NCBI RefSeq assembly: GCF_025961205.1
Contig: NZ_JAOQNH010000004.1
Coordinates: 151,000-214,999, forward strand
From: Azospirillum fermentarium
GTDB lineage: Bacteria; Pseudomonadota; Alphaproteobacteria; Azospirillales; Azospirillaceae
DNA length: 64,000 nucleotides
Direction of reading: 5' to 3'
Below are positions 10,225 to 18,749 of this stretch, one piece after another; positions within the stretch are counted from its first letter, which is position 1; each line of letters begins with the position of its first letter. The position numbers were made by a program, and so were the translations under genes. The notes below the pieces were generated by a model. It saw only the letters and a program-made list of their open reading frames with translations. It was not told the origin of the DNA and searched no databases.

Positions 10225-11565
10225 TCACAAAGGGGGTAGGCCGATCGCCTCGCGGGTCGGGCGGGACATGATGCGGATGTCATGCTGCCGCTCCCACAGG
10301 GCACGATTGGCCCGCCCGATGGCCTCCAGCCGTTCGGGGGAGGTGGCCAGGATCTGGCGCAACTGAGCCTTGATCCCGATTCGCTCCCGTTCGGTTACGG
10401 CAAAGCCGCATTCGTTCCGCCGCACGTAATCGTGCACCGCCCAGTCGGGATGGCCGATGGACAGGACCGGCTTGCCCACGCACAGGTATTCCGACAGCTT
10501 GGTGGCCAGAGAATAGCGGAACAACACCAGATTGTCGGGCCGGAAGGTGGTGGACGCCACCAGGAAGTCGGACGCCAGATAGGCATCCACGAGCGTCTCG
10601 GGCCCTGCATGGCCGCGGTAGACCACGGCACCCGGCATCTGCTCGGCGTTGATCAGGGGGGCGAATTCGATGGGGGTGAAGACTTCCAGCCGGCACGGCG
10701 TGCCTTCGAAATTCAGCTCCGATACCGCGCGGGCCAGCCACAGCAGGGTTTCGCCCTGCAGATGCAGGTTCATGGCGCCGGCATAGGTCAGCAACGGAAC
10801 CCGTCCGCCCGGCTGGGCGGCAGGCAGCGGCTGGAACAGCCGCTCCGTCTTGCCGTGCATCAGATCGGGGCAGGCGTTGTTGGCGGCGAAGAAGGGCTGT
10901 CCCGTCACCCCCTCCAGCTTTTCCGCCAGATGGGGGGAGTTGGTGGTGGACGCCAGCGACCGTTGCCCCGCCTCGCGCATCAGGGCGATGATCCGCTGCC
11001 GCCAGGATTCACGGACGGACGGGGCCGGGATGGTCTTGCTGTCTTCCTCCAGCCAGTCATCCATGTGCAGAACGGCCATGGGCACGTTGAAATGCCGGGC
11101 GATGCCGACCGCCAGCGCCAGGAAGCGCAGGGACAGGGGGGCTGTGTAAACGATGTCGGGGCGGAAACCGCGCTTGTCCAGAACCGCCAGCGCGTCGCGC
11201 AGATCTTCGTTCAGGAAGGGTTCGGGATGACGGCGCACCAGGGCGTGCTTCATCCGCCAGGCGGTGCGGGCCATGCCGGCCCGGCGCATGCCGCCCTCGA
11301 TCCGGCTCCACCATGCGGGCGGGCGCCAGTCGGGGGGCAGCAGGTGGAAACGGTCGCCATAATCCGGCGATACCGTGATCCCCTTGTAACCGTAGAACCC
11401 GACCAGCTTGTCCGCCGGAAGCCCCTTGAGCACATGGCTCGCCACCACACCGCCGCCCTGCACGTAGCTGAGGGCATTTTCCGCCACGTAGACGACGGAC
11501 TTCACCGCCGCCCCGTCCGCTGGGGCGTCGGACCGCGTGAGGGAAGGGAGCGTGGTGGTGGTCAT
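10225..11565 (-). CDS. Glycosyltransferase (GT4-like)
   Basis: 446-residue cytoplasmic GT-B type protein. The N-terminal half has an acceptor-domain start (SVVYVAENALSYVQGGGVVASHVL). The C-terminal half shows a donor domain with the segment SLATKLSEYLCVGKPVLSIGHPDW, in which the usual E-x7-E region is weak. The level of conservation allows family placement but not a donor. It lies 21 bp after the next glycosyltransferase gene on the same strand, so the two are probably co-transcribed and add successive sugars to a lipid-linked repeat unit or decorate another acceptor. Confidence 0.75.
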   Translation of the reverse strand: MTTTTLPSLTRSDAPADGAAVKSVVYVAENALSYVQGGGVVASHVLKGLPADKLVGFYGYKGITVSPDYGDRFHLLPPDWRPPAWWSRIEGGMRRAGMARTAWRMKHALVRRHPEPFLNEDLRDALAVLDKRGFRPDIVYTAPLSLRFLALAVGIARHFNVPMAVLHMDDWLEEDSKTIPAPSVRESWRQRIIALMREAGQRSLASTTNSPHLAEKLEGVTGQPFFAANNACPDLMHGKTERLFQPLPAAQPGGRVPLLTYAGAMNLHLQGETLLWLARAVSELNFEGTPCRLEVFTPIEFAPLINAEQMPGAVVYRGHAGPETLVDAYLASDFLVASTTFRPDNLVLFRYSLATKLSEYLCVGKPVLSIGHPDWAVHDYVRRNECGFAVTERERIGIKAQLRQILATSPERLEAIGRANRALWERQHDIRIMSRPTREAIGLPPL

Positions 11566-11586
11566 GGGGCCGTTCCCGTTCTCTCG

Positions 11587-12759
11587 TCAGTTCTGGCAGG
11601 CGGTGACGAAGCTTTCGGCGAAGTTCCGCCATGTCCGCTGCCCATGGACGAAGGCCAGGGCGTTGGCCCGGCGGCGCTGCGCTTCGGCATGGTCGGTGTA
11701 GATCCGCTCCAGCGTCTCCACCAACTCGTCCACGGAGGATTCACCCCAGCCGATGCGGCTGCCGTCCCGATCGGGGACCGGCGTCTGATGGTTCAGGGTG
11801 AAGCAGGTGTCGCCCGCCACCAGATCCATGTGCCCGGTGTTGGCCGACAGCACGGTGGGCACGCCGCAGGCCATCGCCTCCATTGCCACCAGATTGGTCG
11901 CACCTTCGCAGCGGTTGGGGAACAGGGCGGCGTGGCATTCCCACAGAAGCGGGGCGATCTGGGCGCGGGTGAGGAAGCCCAGGTCGAGGAAGCCTTCCGC
12001 CGGCAGGCCGTTCTCCACGGCCCAGTCGGTGATGCGCAGGCGGTTGTTGGCGTCCACCTTGGGAGCCGACGGGGCCAGGGTGGATTCGGCCATGCCGGCG
12101 GCCGTGGGCGGCCACGGGTTGTGCCACGCGGTCACCAGCAGGGCGTCGGGATGACGCTGATGGAACCGGCGGAAGGCGGCCAGCACGATGTCCTGCCCCT
12201 TGCGGAATTCCAGTTTTCCGCCGGAGAACACGACGAACCGGTCCCCGAACCGCTTCTGCGGGGTGCCGGGGAACGCCTCGGTCGGGTCGATGCCCTGGAA
12301 CGTCAGGCGGACATCCTTCACGCCCCGCTCGTCCAGCAGGTTTTTGTTGTAGGTGGAATGCACCACCATGATGTCGTAGGACTTCGCCCGCTCCAGCACG
12401 TCGCCGTAGACGCGGGTATCCTCGTAGGCGATCACGCCGACGTTCCGGGCGCTGCGGAAGCGGCTGGACACCGGCTGGGCGACGAAGCCGTTGCTGAGGG
12501 CATGCAGAACGTCGAAATCGTTCAGCATGAAAACCTTGCCCGGGTTTTCCTTTTGCAGACGCTGCGTGGTCTCGTACCCCTCGAGCAGCGGCGTCAGCCG
12601 TTCGCGGTTCTGCGGGCGCATGGAGTTCATGGACGGAGCTTCGAGCAGCAGCGGTCGAATGCCCCGTTCAACCATGTAAAGGCAGGTGTGCAGGCCCACC
12701 AGCCCCCAACCATGCAATTCCGAAAGGCTCCAGGTCACTGCCAGCGATCGCGTCGTCAT
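11587..12759 (-). CDS. Glycosyltransferase family 4 protein
   Basis: 390 residues with two Rossmann-like halves. The N-terminal part contains SLSELHGWGLVGLHTCLYMVERG, an acceptor-side start with the glycine-rich turn. The C-terminal part contains FVVFSGGKLEFRKGQDIVLAAF, HAALFPNRCEGATNLVAMEAMACGVPTVLS and GHMDL, which is the donor-binding E-x7-E region of GT4 enzymes (RCEGATNLVAMEA). It is the first gene of a leftward group that continues with the next glycosyltransferase. A 668-bp spacer separates it from the divergent gmd gene. Confidence 0.85.
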   Translation of the reverse strand: MTTRSLAVTWSLSELHGWGLVGLHTCLYMVERGIRPLLLEAPSMNSMRPQNRERLTPLLEGYETTQRLQKENPGKVFMLNDFDVLHALSNGFVAQPVSSRFRSARNVGVIAYEDTRVYGDVLERAKSYDIMVVHSTYNKNLLDERGVKDVRLTFQGIDPTEAFPGTPQKRFGDRFVVFSGGKLEFRKGQDIVLAAFRRFHQRHPDALLVTAWHNPWPPTAAGMAESTLAPSAPKVDANNRLRITDWAVENGLPAEGFLDLGFLTRAQIAPLLWECHAALFPNRCEGATNLVAMEAMACGVPTVLSANTGHMDLVAGDTCFTLNHQTPVPDRDGSRIGWGESSVDELVETLERIYTDHAEAQRRRANALAFVHGQRTWRNFAESFVTACQN

Positions 12760-13427
12760 GAAACTCTCATCGGAAGAGAAGGGGTGGGGCCGGTTCCCAT
12801 CAGGATCACGGGATCACATAACAGGCTTGGGAAAGAGGGTTCAAGAAAAGCCGTGTGCGTATGTCAGTCACACGCCCATCCCGCAGCGGGATGCCGCAGG
12901 GTGGCCATAGGATGAACGGTCGGGTTGACAAGGGTGCAATGCTGCGGCTAATCCGCCGCCCTACGAAGGTACTGCGTCATGCCGTGCCGGAGAGGGGTGG
13001 GCAACCGATGCGGCCGTTCTTTCGTTTTTCCGGCCTGGATGCTGCCAGTGCCTCCGCCGTCAAGGCTGTGGTGCCTTTGGTTATCCCGGCGGATCGCGCC
13101 GGTTGCCGTGATGTGAAACATGAAACGGAACGTATCATGAAATATGAAACGGGACGTGTCATGAAACACGAAGATCACGTGTCGGCCGCCCGGCTCCCCG
13201 CTGCCCCGATAGGGCGCGAAAGCCGGAAGTCCGCTCCCTCCTTCCGGTGTTGCAACGCGGATACCCGTAAAAGCGCAGGAGCCGGTCGCGGGGATTGCAC
13301 TTTGATCCGCCGCCGCAAGGTGGTAATCAACCACGAACCGATATCGAGAATTCCCTGATGAATTAGCCCTGGGGCGATGCTTCCTGGGTTTGGTGATCCT
13401 GACGGCGAAATAGCGGAACGAAAACGA
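12760..13427. other. Divergent spacer between a glycosyltransferase and gmd
   Basis: 668 bp with no convincing gene, between divergent operons. It contains a short perfect hairpin (CATCCCG, 3-nt loop, CGGGATG; 12877-12893) and three tandem 24-bp units at 13114-13185. A 167-codon open frame crosses it on the + strand but resembles no family and has low-quality composition. Promoters for both directions must lie here, yet I could not pick a convincing -35/-10 pair. Confidence 0.5.
13114..13185. repeat. Three tandem 24-bp repeats upstream of gmd
   Basis: Two close copies starting TGAAACATGAAACGG and TGAAATATGAAACGG lie directly side by side (13114-13137, 13138-13161). A third, diverged copy begins TGAAACACGAAG at 13162. 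There are no spacers between units, so this is not a CRISPR array. It lies about 240 bp upstream of the gmd start and could be a regulator-binding region. Confidence 0.6.
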
Positions 13428-14498
13428 ATGTCTGAGAAAGTCGCGCTGATAACTGGCGTCACGGGCCAAGATGGGGCGTATCTGGCCGAACTCCTGCTGT
13501 CGAAAGGATACGTCGTCCACGGCGTCAAGCGGCGTTCGTCTTCGTTCAACACCGGCCGTATCGACCATCTCTACCATGACAAGCATGAAGGGTCGTTGCC
13601 CTTCTACCTGCATTACGGCGATCTGACCGATGCGACCAATCTGATCCGTCTGGTTCAGGAGGTTCAGCCGACCGAGATCTACAATCTCGCCGCCCAGAGC
13701 CACGTCCAGGTCAGCTTCGAGACCCCCGAGTACACGGCCAACGCCGACGGTATCGGGACGCTGCGCCTGCTGGAAGCGATTCGCATCCTGGGGATGGAAA
13801 AAACCACCCGCTTCTATCAGGCATCCACCTCCGAGCTGTTCGGCAAAGTGCAGGAGACGCCGCAGAAGGAAACCACCCCCTTCTACCCGCGCAGCCCCTA
13901 TGCCGCGGCCAAGCTGTACGCCTACTGGATCACGGTGAACTACCGTGAGGCCTATGGGATGCACGCCTCCAACGGCATCCTGTTCAACCACGAAAGCCCG
14001 ATCCGGGGCGAAACCTTCGTGACGCGCAAGATCACCCGCGCCGTCGCCGCCATCCAGCTCGGCCACCAGGAAACCCTGTACCTGGGCAATCTGGATGCCA
14101 AGCGCGATTGGGGCCATGCCCGCGACTATGTCGAAGGCATGTGGCGCATCCTCCAGCAGGACGAGGCCGAGGATTACGTGCTCGCCACCGGCGAGACCCA
14201 TGCGGTGCGCGAATTCGTCGAGTTGGCCTTCGCCCAGGTCGGCCGCACCATCGCGTGGCGCGGCGAAGGGGTGAACGAAGAGGGTTTCGACACCGCTGAC
14301 GGCCGGGTGCTGGTGAAGATCGACCCGCGCTATTTCCGCCCGACCGAAGTGGATCTGCTGCTGGGCGACCCGTCGAAGGCCCATGCCAAGCTTGGCTGGC
14401 GCCACACCACGAGCTTCAAGGAGCTGGTGGCCGACATGGTGACGAGCGATCTGGCCCTTCTGCAGAAGGAACAAAAGCGCCATGGCCTCAGCGACTGA
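13428..14498 (+). CDS. gmd: GDP-mannose 4,6-dehydratase
   Basis: 356 residues from ATG 13428. It converts GDP-D-mannose to GDP-4-keto-6-deoxymannose, the first step to GDP-L-fucose. VALITGVTGQDGAYLAELLL is the NADP-binding motif, and GVKRRSSSFNTGRIDHLY and LFNHESPIRGETFVTRKI are nearly invariant in Gmd. The catalytic YxxxK appears in SPYAAAKLYAYW. The frame could be extended 17 codons upstream, but MSEKVALITGVTG is the standard N-terminus. Its last 17 bases overlap the start of fcl, so the two are co-transcribed and probably translationally coupled. Confidence 0.96.
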   Translation: MSEKVALITGVTGQDGAYLAELLLSKGYVVHGVKRRSSSFNTGRIDHLYHDKHEGSLPFYLHYGDLTDATNLIRLVQEVQPTEIYNLAAQSHVQVSFETPEYTANADGIGTLRLLEAIRILGMEKTTRFYQASTSELFGKVQETPQKETTPFYPRSPYAAAKLYAYWITVNYREAYGMHASNGILFNHESPIRGETFVTRKITRAVAAIQLGHQETLYLGNLDAKRDWGHARDYVEGMWRILQQDEAEDYVLATGETHAVREFVELAFAQVGRTIAWRGEGVNEEGFDTADGRVLVKIDPRYFRPTEVDLLLGDPSKAHAKLGWRHTTSFKELVADMVTSDLALLQKEQKRHGLSD

Positions 14499-15462
14499 TA
14501 CCGCGGTGCCTGCGTCCGTGTTTGATCTGACCGGTAAGAAGATCTGGGTGGCCGGCCATCGTGGGATGGTCGGCTCCGCCGTGGTCCGCCGTCTGGGGGC
14601 GGAGCCGTGCACGGTCTTGACCGCGGACCGCTCCCGCGTCGATCTGCGCCGTCAGAGCGAGGTGGAGGCGTGGCTGGACGTCGAAAAGCCCGACGCCATC
14701 GTGCTCGCCGCGGCCAAGGTGGGTGGCATTCTGGCCAACTCCACCTATCCGGCGGACTTCATCTATGAAAACCTGATGATCGAGGCGAACATCATCCACG
14801 GGGCTTACCGCGCCGGGGTGAAACGCCTGCTGTTCCTCGGCTCGTCGTGCATCTATCCCCGTCTGGCCCCCCAGCCGATCCACGAGGATGCCCTGCTGAC
14901 CGGGCCGCTGGAGCCGACCAACGAGTGGTACGCCATCGCCAAGATCGCCGGGATCAAGCTGTGCCAGGCCTACCGTGCCCAGTACGGCTGTGATTTCGTC
15001 TCGGCGATGCCGACCAACCTGTACGGTCCCGGTGACAATTTTGACCTGAAGGCCAGCCACGTGTTGCCGGCCCTTATGGTCAAGATCCACAAGGCCAAGC
15101 AGGAAGGGCTGTCCAGCGTCGAGATCTGGGGGTCGGGCAAGCCGCAGCGGGAGTTCCTGCATGTGGACGATCTGGCCGATGCCTGTGTGCATCTGCTGCG
15201 GGTCTATGCCGAGGACGTGGCCATCAACGTCGGCACCGGAACCGACGTGACCATCCGCGAACTGGCCGAGCAGATTGCCGAAGCGGTCGGATACACCGGC
15301 GGCTTCCATTTCGACGCCAGCAAGCCCGACGGCACCCCGCGCAAGCTGCTGGATGTCAGCCACTTGCGCCGTCTGGGGTGGGAGGCGCGCTACAGCCTGA
15401 AGGATGGTATCGCGCACACCTACCGCTGGTTCCTGGAAAACCAGAGCAATCTGCGGGCATGA
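14482..15462 (+). CDS. fcl: GDP-L-fucose synthase
   Basis: 326-residue bifunctional epimerase/reductase that turns GDP-4-keto-6-deoxymannose into GDP-L-fucose. Diagnostic blocks are IWVAGHRGMVGSAVVRRL, AAAKVGGILANSTYPADF, FLGSSCIYPRLAPQPI, NEWYAIAKIAGIKLCQAYR (with the catalytic Tyr and Lys) and TNLYGPGDNFD. Together with the overlapping gmd gene it provides L-fucose or a derived 6-deoxysugar for the exopolysaccharide. A GC-rich hairpin without a T-run follows the stop codon (around 15470-15499). Confidence 0.96.
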   Translation: MASATDTAVPASVFDLTGKKIWVAGHRGMVGSAVVRRLGAEPCTVLTADRSRVDLRRQSEVEAWLDVEKPDAIVLAAAKVGGILANSTYPADFIYENLMIEANIIHGAYRAGVKRLLFLGSSCIYPRLAPQPIHEDALLTGPLEPTNEWYAIAKIAGIKLCQAYRAQYGCDFVSAMPTNLYGPGDNFDLKASHVLPALMVKIHKAKQEGLSSVEIWGSGKPQREFLHVDDLADACVHLLRVYAEDVAINVGTGTDVTIRELAEQIAEAVGYTGGFHFDASKPDGTPRKLLDVSHLRRLGWEARYSLKDGIAHTYRWFLENQSNLRA

Positions 15463-15540
15463 ACCGCCGGCCGGGCGGCGGCGCCGCCGTCTGCCCGGCT
15501 ACGCCATTCCGCCGCTCCTCTGGGAAAGCGCCGCGCCCCC

Positions 15541-16767
15541 ATGCTTTACCACACACTGCACCGGCTATGGCGCTGCCTGCCGCGTGATGCGCGGCGTGCG
15601 GCTATTTTCGCGGTTACATCACGGCTGGCGCCCCGGCCCGGGCGCTTGGAGGATATCCGCCCCGGTCCGGTTGCGGTGGCGGGGCAACTCAGCACCGCCA
15701 GCGGTTTGGGGGAAGGAGCACGGCTGGGGCTTCAGGCGTTGAGGGAGGCGGGGGCCGATGTCCGCGCCGCCGACCTGGGGCCGGCCTTCGACCAGGTTGA
15801 CCTGCCGTTGCCACCCGATCTTCCGCCCCCTCCGGCGGCGGGGGAGGGGGGGGTTCTGATTGCCCATGTCAACGCCCCCTATCTGCCCTTTGCCCTGCAT
15901 CGCCTGGGCAAGGCTGCCGTGGCCGGACGGCGCGTGATCGGGTATTGGGCATGGGAACTGCCAAGGCTGCCGCCGGACTGGCGCCACGGTTTTCCCTTCG
16001 TCCATGAAGTGTGGGTGCCCAGCCGTTTTACGGCGGCGGCGGTGGCGGCGGAAACCCGTTTGCCGGTCCGGGTGGTGCCGCATCCGCTGCCCGTGCCGGC
16101 GGCGCCTGTGTACGGGCGCGCTCATTTCGGTCTTCCCGACGATGCGTTCGTCGTGGTCAGCTTCTTTCACATGGGGTCCAGCTTTACCCGGAAGAACCCC
16201 GTGGCGGCGATCCGCGCGTTTCGTACGGCGTTCGGTGACGACCCCCGGCGGATCCTGGTCGTCAAGGTCAACGAAGGGACGCTTGATCCCGCGGCCTGGG
16301 ATCGGCTGCGCACGGCGGTGGGAGGGGCTGGCAACATCCGGGTCATCGACCGCAAGATGGAGCGGGCGGAGGTGGACAGCCTGTTGGACGCCGCCGATAC
16401 CGTGGTTTCCCTGCACCGGGCCGAAGGTTTCGGGCTGGTTCCGGCGGAAGCCATGGCGCGGGGCAAGCCGGTGGTCGCCACCGGCTGGTCCGGCAACCTG
16501 GATTTCATGACGCCGGACAACAGCCTTCTGATCGGGTACCGGCTGGTGCCGGCGGCGGACCCCCAGCACACGTATGATTTTCCCGATCAGCAATGGGCGG
16601 ATGCGGACGTGGATGAAGCGGCTGTGGCCCTGCGCCGTCTGGCGGAAGACCATGGATTGTGCCACATCCTGGGCACGCGGGCCGCCGCCGATATTCGGCG
16701 GTCGCTTTCGGGCGCCGTTTTTGCTGCGGCCTTTAAGGAATCGGAGATCATCCCTTTCTCATCATAG
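15541..16767 (+). CDS. Glycosyltransferase family 4 protein
   Basis: 408 residues. The N-terminal domain includes GPVAVAGQLSTASGLGEGARLGLQAL and GYWAWELPRLPPDW, which is common in bacterial GT4 enzymes linked to exopolysaccharide loci. The C-terminal domain contains VVSFFHMGSSFTRKNPVAAIRAF and HRAEGFGLVPAEAMARGKPVVATGWSGNLDFM, the E-x7-E donor-site motif. It follows gmd/fcl by 78 bp, so it may be the fucosyl- or 6-deoxysugar transferase that uses their product. That link is an inference. A hairpin terminator follows 35 bp after the stop. Confidence 0.85.
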   Translation: MLYHTLHRLWRCLPRDARRAAIFAVTSRLAPRPGRLEDIRPGPVAVAGQLSTASGLGEGARLGLQALREAGADVRAADLGPAFDQVDLPLPPDLPPPPAAGEGGVLIAHVNAPYLPFALHRLGKAAVAGRRVIGYWAWELPRLPPDWRHGFPFVHEVWVPSRFTAAAVAAETRLPVRVVPHPLPVPAAPVYGRAHFGLPDDAFVVVSFFHMGSSFTRKNPVAAIRAFRTAFGDDPRRILVVKVNEGTLDPAAWDRLRTAVGGAGNIRVIDRKMERAEVDSLLDAADTVVSLHRAEGFGLVPAEAMARGKPVVATGWSGNLDFMTPDNSLLIGYRLVPAADPQHTYDFPDQQWADADVDEAAVALRRLAEDHGLCHILGTRAAADIRRSLSGAVFAAAFKESEIIPFSS

Positions 16768-16801
16768 AGGTGGAAAAAGGGATGACATCGACAGGACGAG
16801 T

Positions 16802-16842
16802 GGATCGCCATGATACTCCGGACTTGCATGGTGATCCTTTTT
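16802..16842 (+). terminator. Rho-independent terminator after the glycosyltransferase
   Basis: Arms GGATCGCCATG (16802-16812) and CATGGTGATCC (16827-16837) pair over 11 bp with one G-U, enclose a 14-nt loop, and are followed directly by five T (16838-16842). It would end transcription of the gmd-fcl-glycosyltransferase unit. Confidence 0.75.
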
Positions 16843-16913
16843 GACGATAGAGCCTTGGAGGGATGGTATCCCCGCACGGCCTGCTTTGACTGGGGACCAA
16901 CGGTGGAGAAAGT

Positions 16914-18698
16914 ATGGTGAGCGGACTGCTGGCCCAGCTGAAAGGATTTTTCCCGCACAAGCCTAATCTGGCGCGTGGTCTGGAGGCATTGGGGCGCAAC
17001 GATTTTGCCGCCGCTCTGGCTGATCTGCGCCCATTGGCCGAGGCGGGGAATGCCGAGGCCCAGTATCGTGTGGGTATGATGTATGCCCAAGGCCACGGTG
17101 TTTTCCAGGAATTCGGAGAGGCGGGGCATTGGCTGCGCCTGTCGGCAGGGCAAGGCCATGTGGAGGCCCAATACACCCTGGCCCATTATCTGGCGTCGGG
17201 TGACGGCGACATCAAACCGTGGCGAATTCCCGTCAAATGGTACAACAACGTCAAGGCCATTCATGAGGAAACCGCAGAGGCCAACCGGTCCCTGCTGTTT
17301 CCCCATGGTCTGGGCATCCCCCACGATCCCGCCGAGGCGGTGGAGTGGTACCGCAAGGCCGCCGAACAAGGGCACGTCAGGGCCCAATCCGACTTGGGCG
17401 TGATGTATGCCGGTGGCCATGGTGTCGATACCGACCCCGTTGCGGCCCTGCACTGGTACAAGCTGTCTGCGGCGGAGGGCAACGCCACCGCTCAATATAA
17501 CCTTGGCGGAATGTACGCCACCGGCAGGGGTGTCGAGCCTGATATCGACGAAGCCATGGTGTGGTACCGCAGGGCTGCCGAACAGGATCACGTGCAGGCG
17601 GTGCTGGCCATCGCCCTGCTGTACCAGGAAGGCCATGGCCTGCCGAAGGATGACGCCGCCGCCGCCTTGTGGTTCCAGCGGGCGGCTGAGCTGGGGGATC
17701 TGCGGGCTCAGTTCGAGTACGGCATGATCTGTGCCCGCGGCATCGGGGTCGAGGAAGACGTCCGCCAGGCTCAGCACTGGTGGCTGAAAGCGGCGGAACG
17801 GGGCCATGCCTTGGCCCAGTACAATCTCGCCATTCTCTATTTCAAGGGCCGGCTGGGTGCTCCCGATTACGGCGAGGCGGTGGCCTGGTTCCGCAAATCG
17901 GCCATCAACGGCAACATCAATGCCCAGCTGTATCTCGCCAACCTGTTCTCTGAAGGCAGCCTGATCCCCCGCGACGAGGTGGAAGCGGCGGAGTGGTACC
18001 GCAAGGCGGCCGAGGCCGGGAATGTCAGGGCTCAATGCCGGATGGCCGAGCTGTACAACACCGGCACGGGCGTGCCGAAAAGCCCCAAGCTGGCAGCCGA
18101 GTGGGTGCAGAAGGCCGCCGGGCAGGGGGATGCGGAGTCCCAGTTCACCCTCAGCGTGCTGTACGCAAACGGCAACGGTGTGCCCAAGGATCTGCAGAAG
18201 GCCGAGGAATGGTGCCGCAAGGCGGCCGAACAGGGGATGGCCAACGCGCAATACACCATGGGATTGGTCTGCGCCACCGGCCGCTATGGCCGCAAGGACG
18301 TGGCGGAGGCCAAGGAATGGTACGGCAAGGCTGCCGAGCAGAACTACATTGCCGCCCAGATCAACCTGGGTCTCCTGTATCTTCAGGGTGACGGCGACGA
18401 AAAGAACGTTATGACCGCCCTTCAATGGTTCGAACGGGCGGCGGAAAACGGCAACACCACCGCCATGATCAATCTGGGGCTGATCTATATGTCGGCCGAC
18501 GGCGTGGACGTGGATCTGGCGGAATCCTACCGTTGGTTCACCCTGGCGGCCGCTGGCCTGCCGCCCGGGCCGGAACAGGTCAAGGTGGAGAACCAGATCA
18601 GTGTCGTGGGCAAGCTGATGTCGCCGGCCGATATGGAACGTGCCAATGCACTGCTGAACGACTGGCGTCAGCGTACCAGCATGCGCTCGGCGGCCTGA
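16914..18698 (+). CDS. Sel1-repeat (SEL1-like TPR) protein
   Basis: 594 residues built of about 13 consecutive Sel1 repeats of 36 residues each, with the pattern A-x-A-Q-x-x-L-G-x-x-Y-x-x-G-x-G-V followed by A-x-x-W-x-x-K-A-A-x-Q-G. Examples are GVDTDPVAALHWYKLSAAEG and GVPKDLQKAEEWCRKAAEQG. There is no clear signal peptide (MVSGLLAQLKGFFPHK), so it is probably cytoplasmic. Sel1 proteins are scaffolds for protein complexes, and in bacteria they are linked to exopolysaccharide regulation and envelope assembly. It may form a unit with the LpxD-like gene 51 bp downstream. Its partner is unknown. Confidence 0.85.
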   Translation: MVSGLLAQLKGFFPHKPNLARGLEALGRNDFAAALADLRPLAEAGNAEAQYRVGMMYAQGHGVFQEFGEAGHWLRLSAGQGHVEAQYTLAHYLASGDGDIKPWRIPVKWYNNVKAIHEETAEANRSLLFPHGLGIPHDPAEAVEWYRKAAEQGHVRAQSDLGVMYAGGHGVDTDPVAALHWYKLSAAEGNATAQYNLGGMYATGRGVEPDIDEAMVWYRRAAEQDHVQAVLAIALLYQEGHGLPKDDAAAALWFQRAAELGDLRAQFEYGMICARGIGVEEDVRQAQHWWLKAAERGHALAQYNLAILYFKGRLGAPDYGEAVAWFRKSAINGNINAQLYLANLFSEGSLIPRDEVEAAEWYRKAAEAGNVRAQCRMAELYNTGTGVPKSPKLAAEWVQKAAGQGDAESQFTLSVLYANGNGVPKDLQKAEEWCRKAAEQGMANAQYTMGLVCATGRYGRKDVAEAKEWYGKAAEQNYIAAQINLGLLYLQGDGDEKNVMTALQWFERAAENGNTTAMINLGLIYMSADGVDVDLAESYRWFTLAAAGLPPGPEQVKVENQISVVGKLMSPADMERANALLNDWRQRTSMRSAA

Positions 18699-18749
18699 TC
18701 TCTTTCTCGCCCTCGCTTCCCGCTCTTTGCCTCATCACCGGGTGCGCCT

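Noticed and set aside
10282..12915. 877-codon + strand frame over two glycosyltransferase genes
   Set aside because: Shadow of genes on the - strand with clear family motifs. Composition rich in Gly, His, Arg, Gln is typical of an antisense frame.
13114..13185. Possible CRISPR array
   Set aside because: Units are directly adjacent without spacers, and there are no cas genes.
12855..13358. 167-codon + strand frame in the gmd spacer
   Set aside because: No family resemblance. Its regular part is only the translation of the 24-bp DNA repeats, with no good ribosome site.
15470..15499. Terminator after fcl
   Set aside because: A strong GC hairpin without a T-run. The next gene is close and probably co-transcribed.
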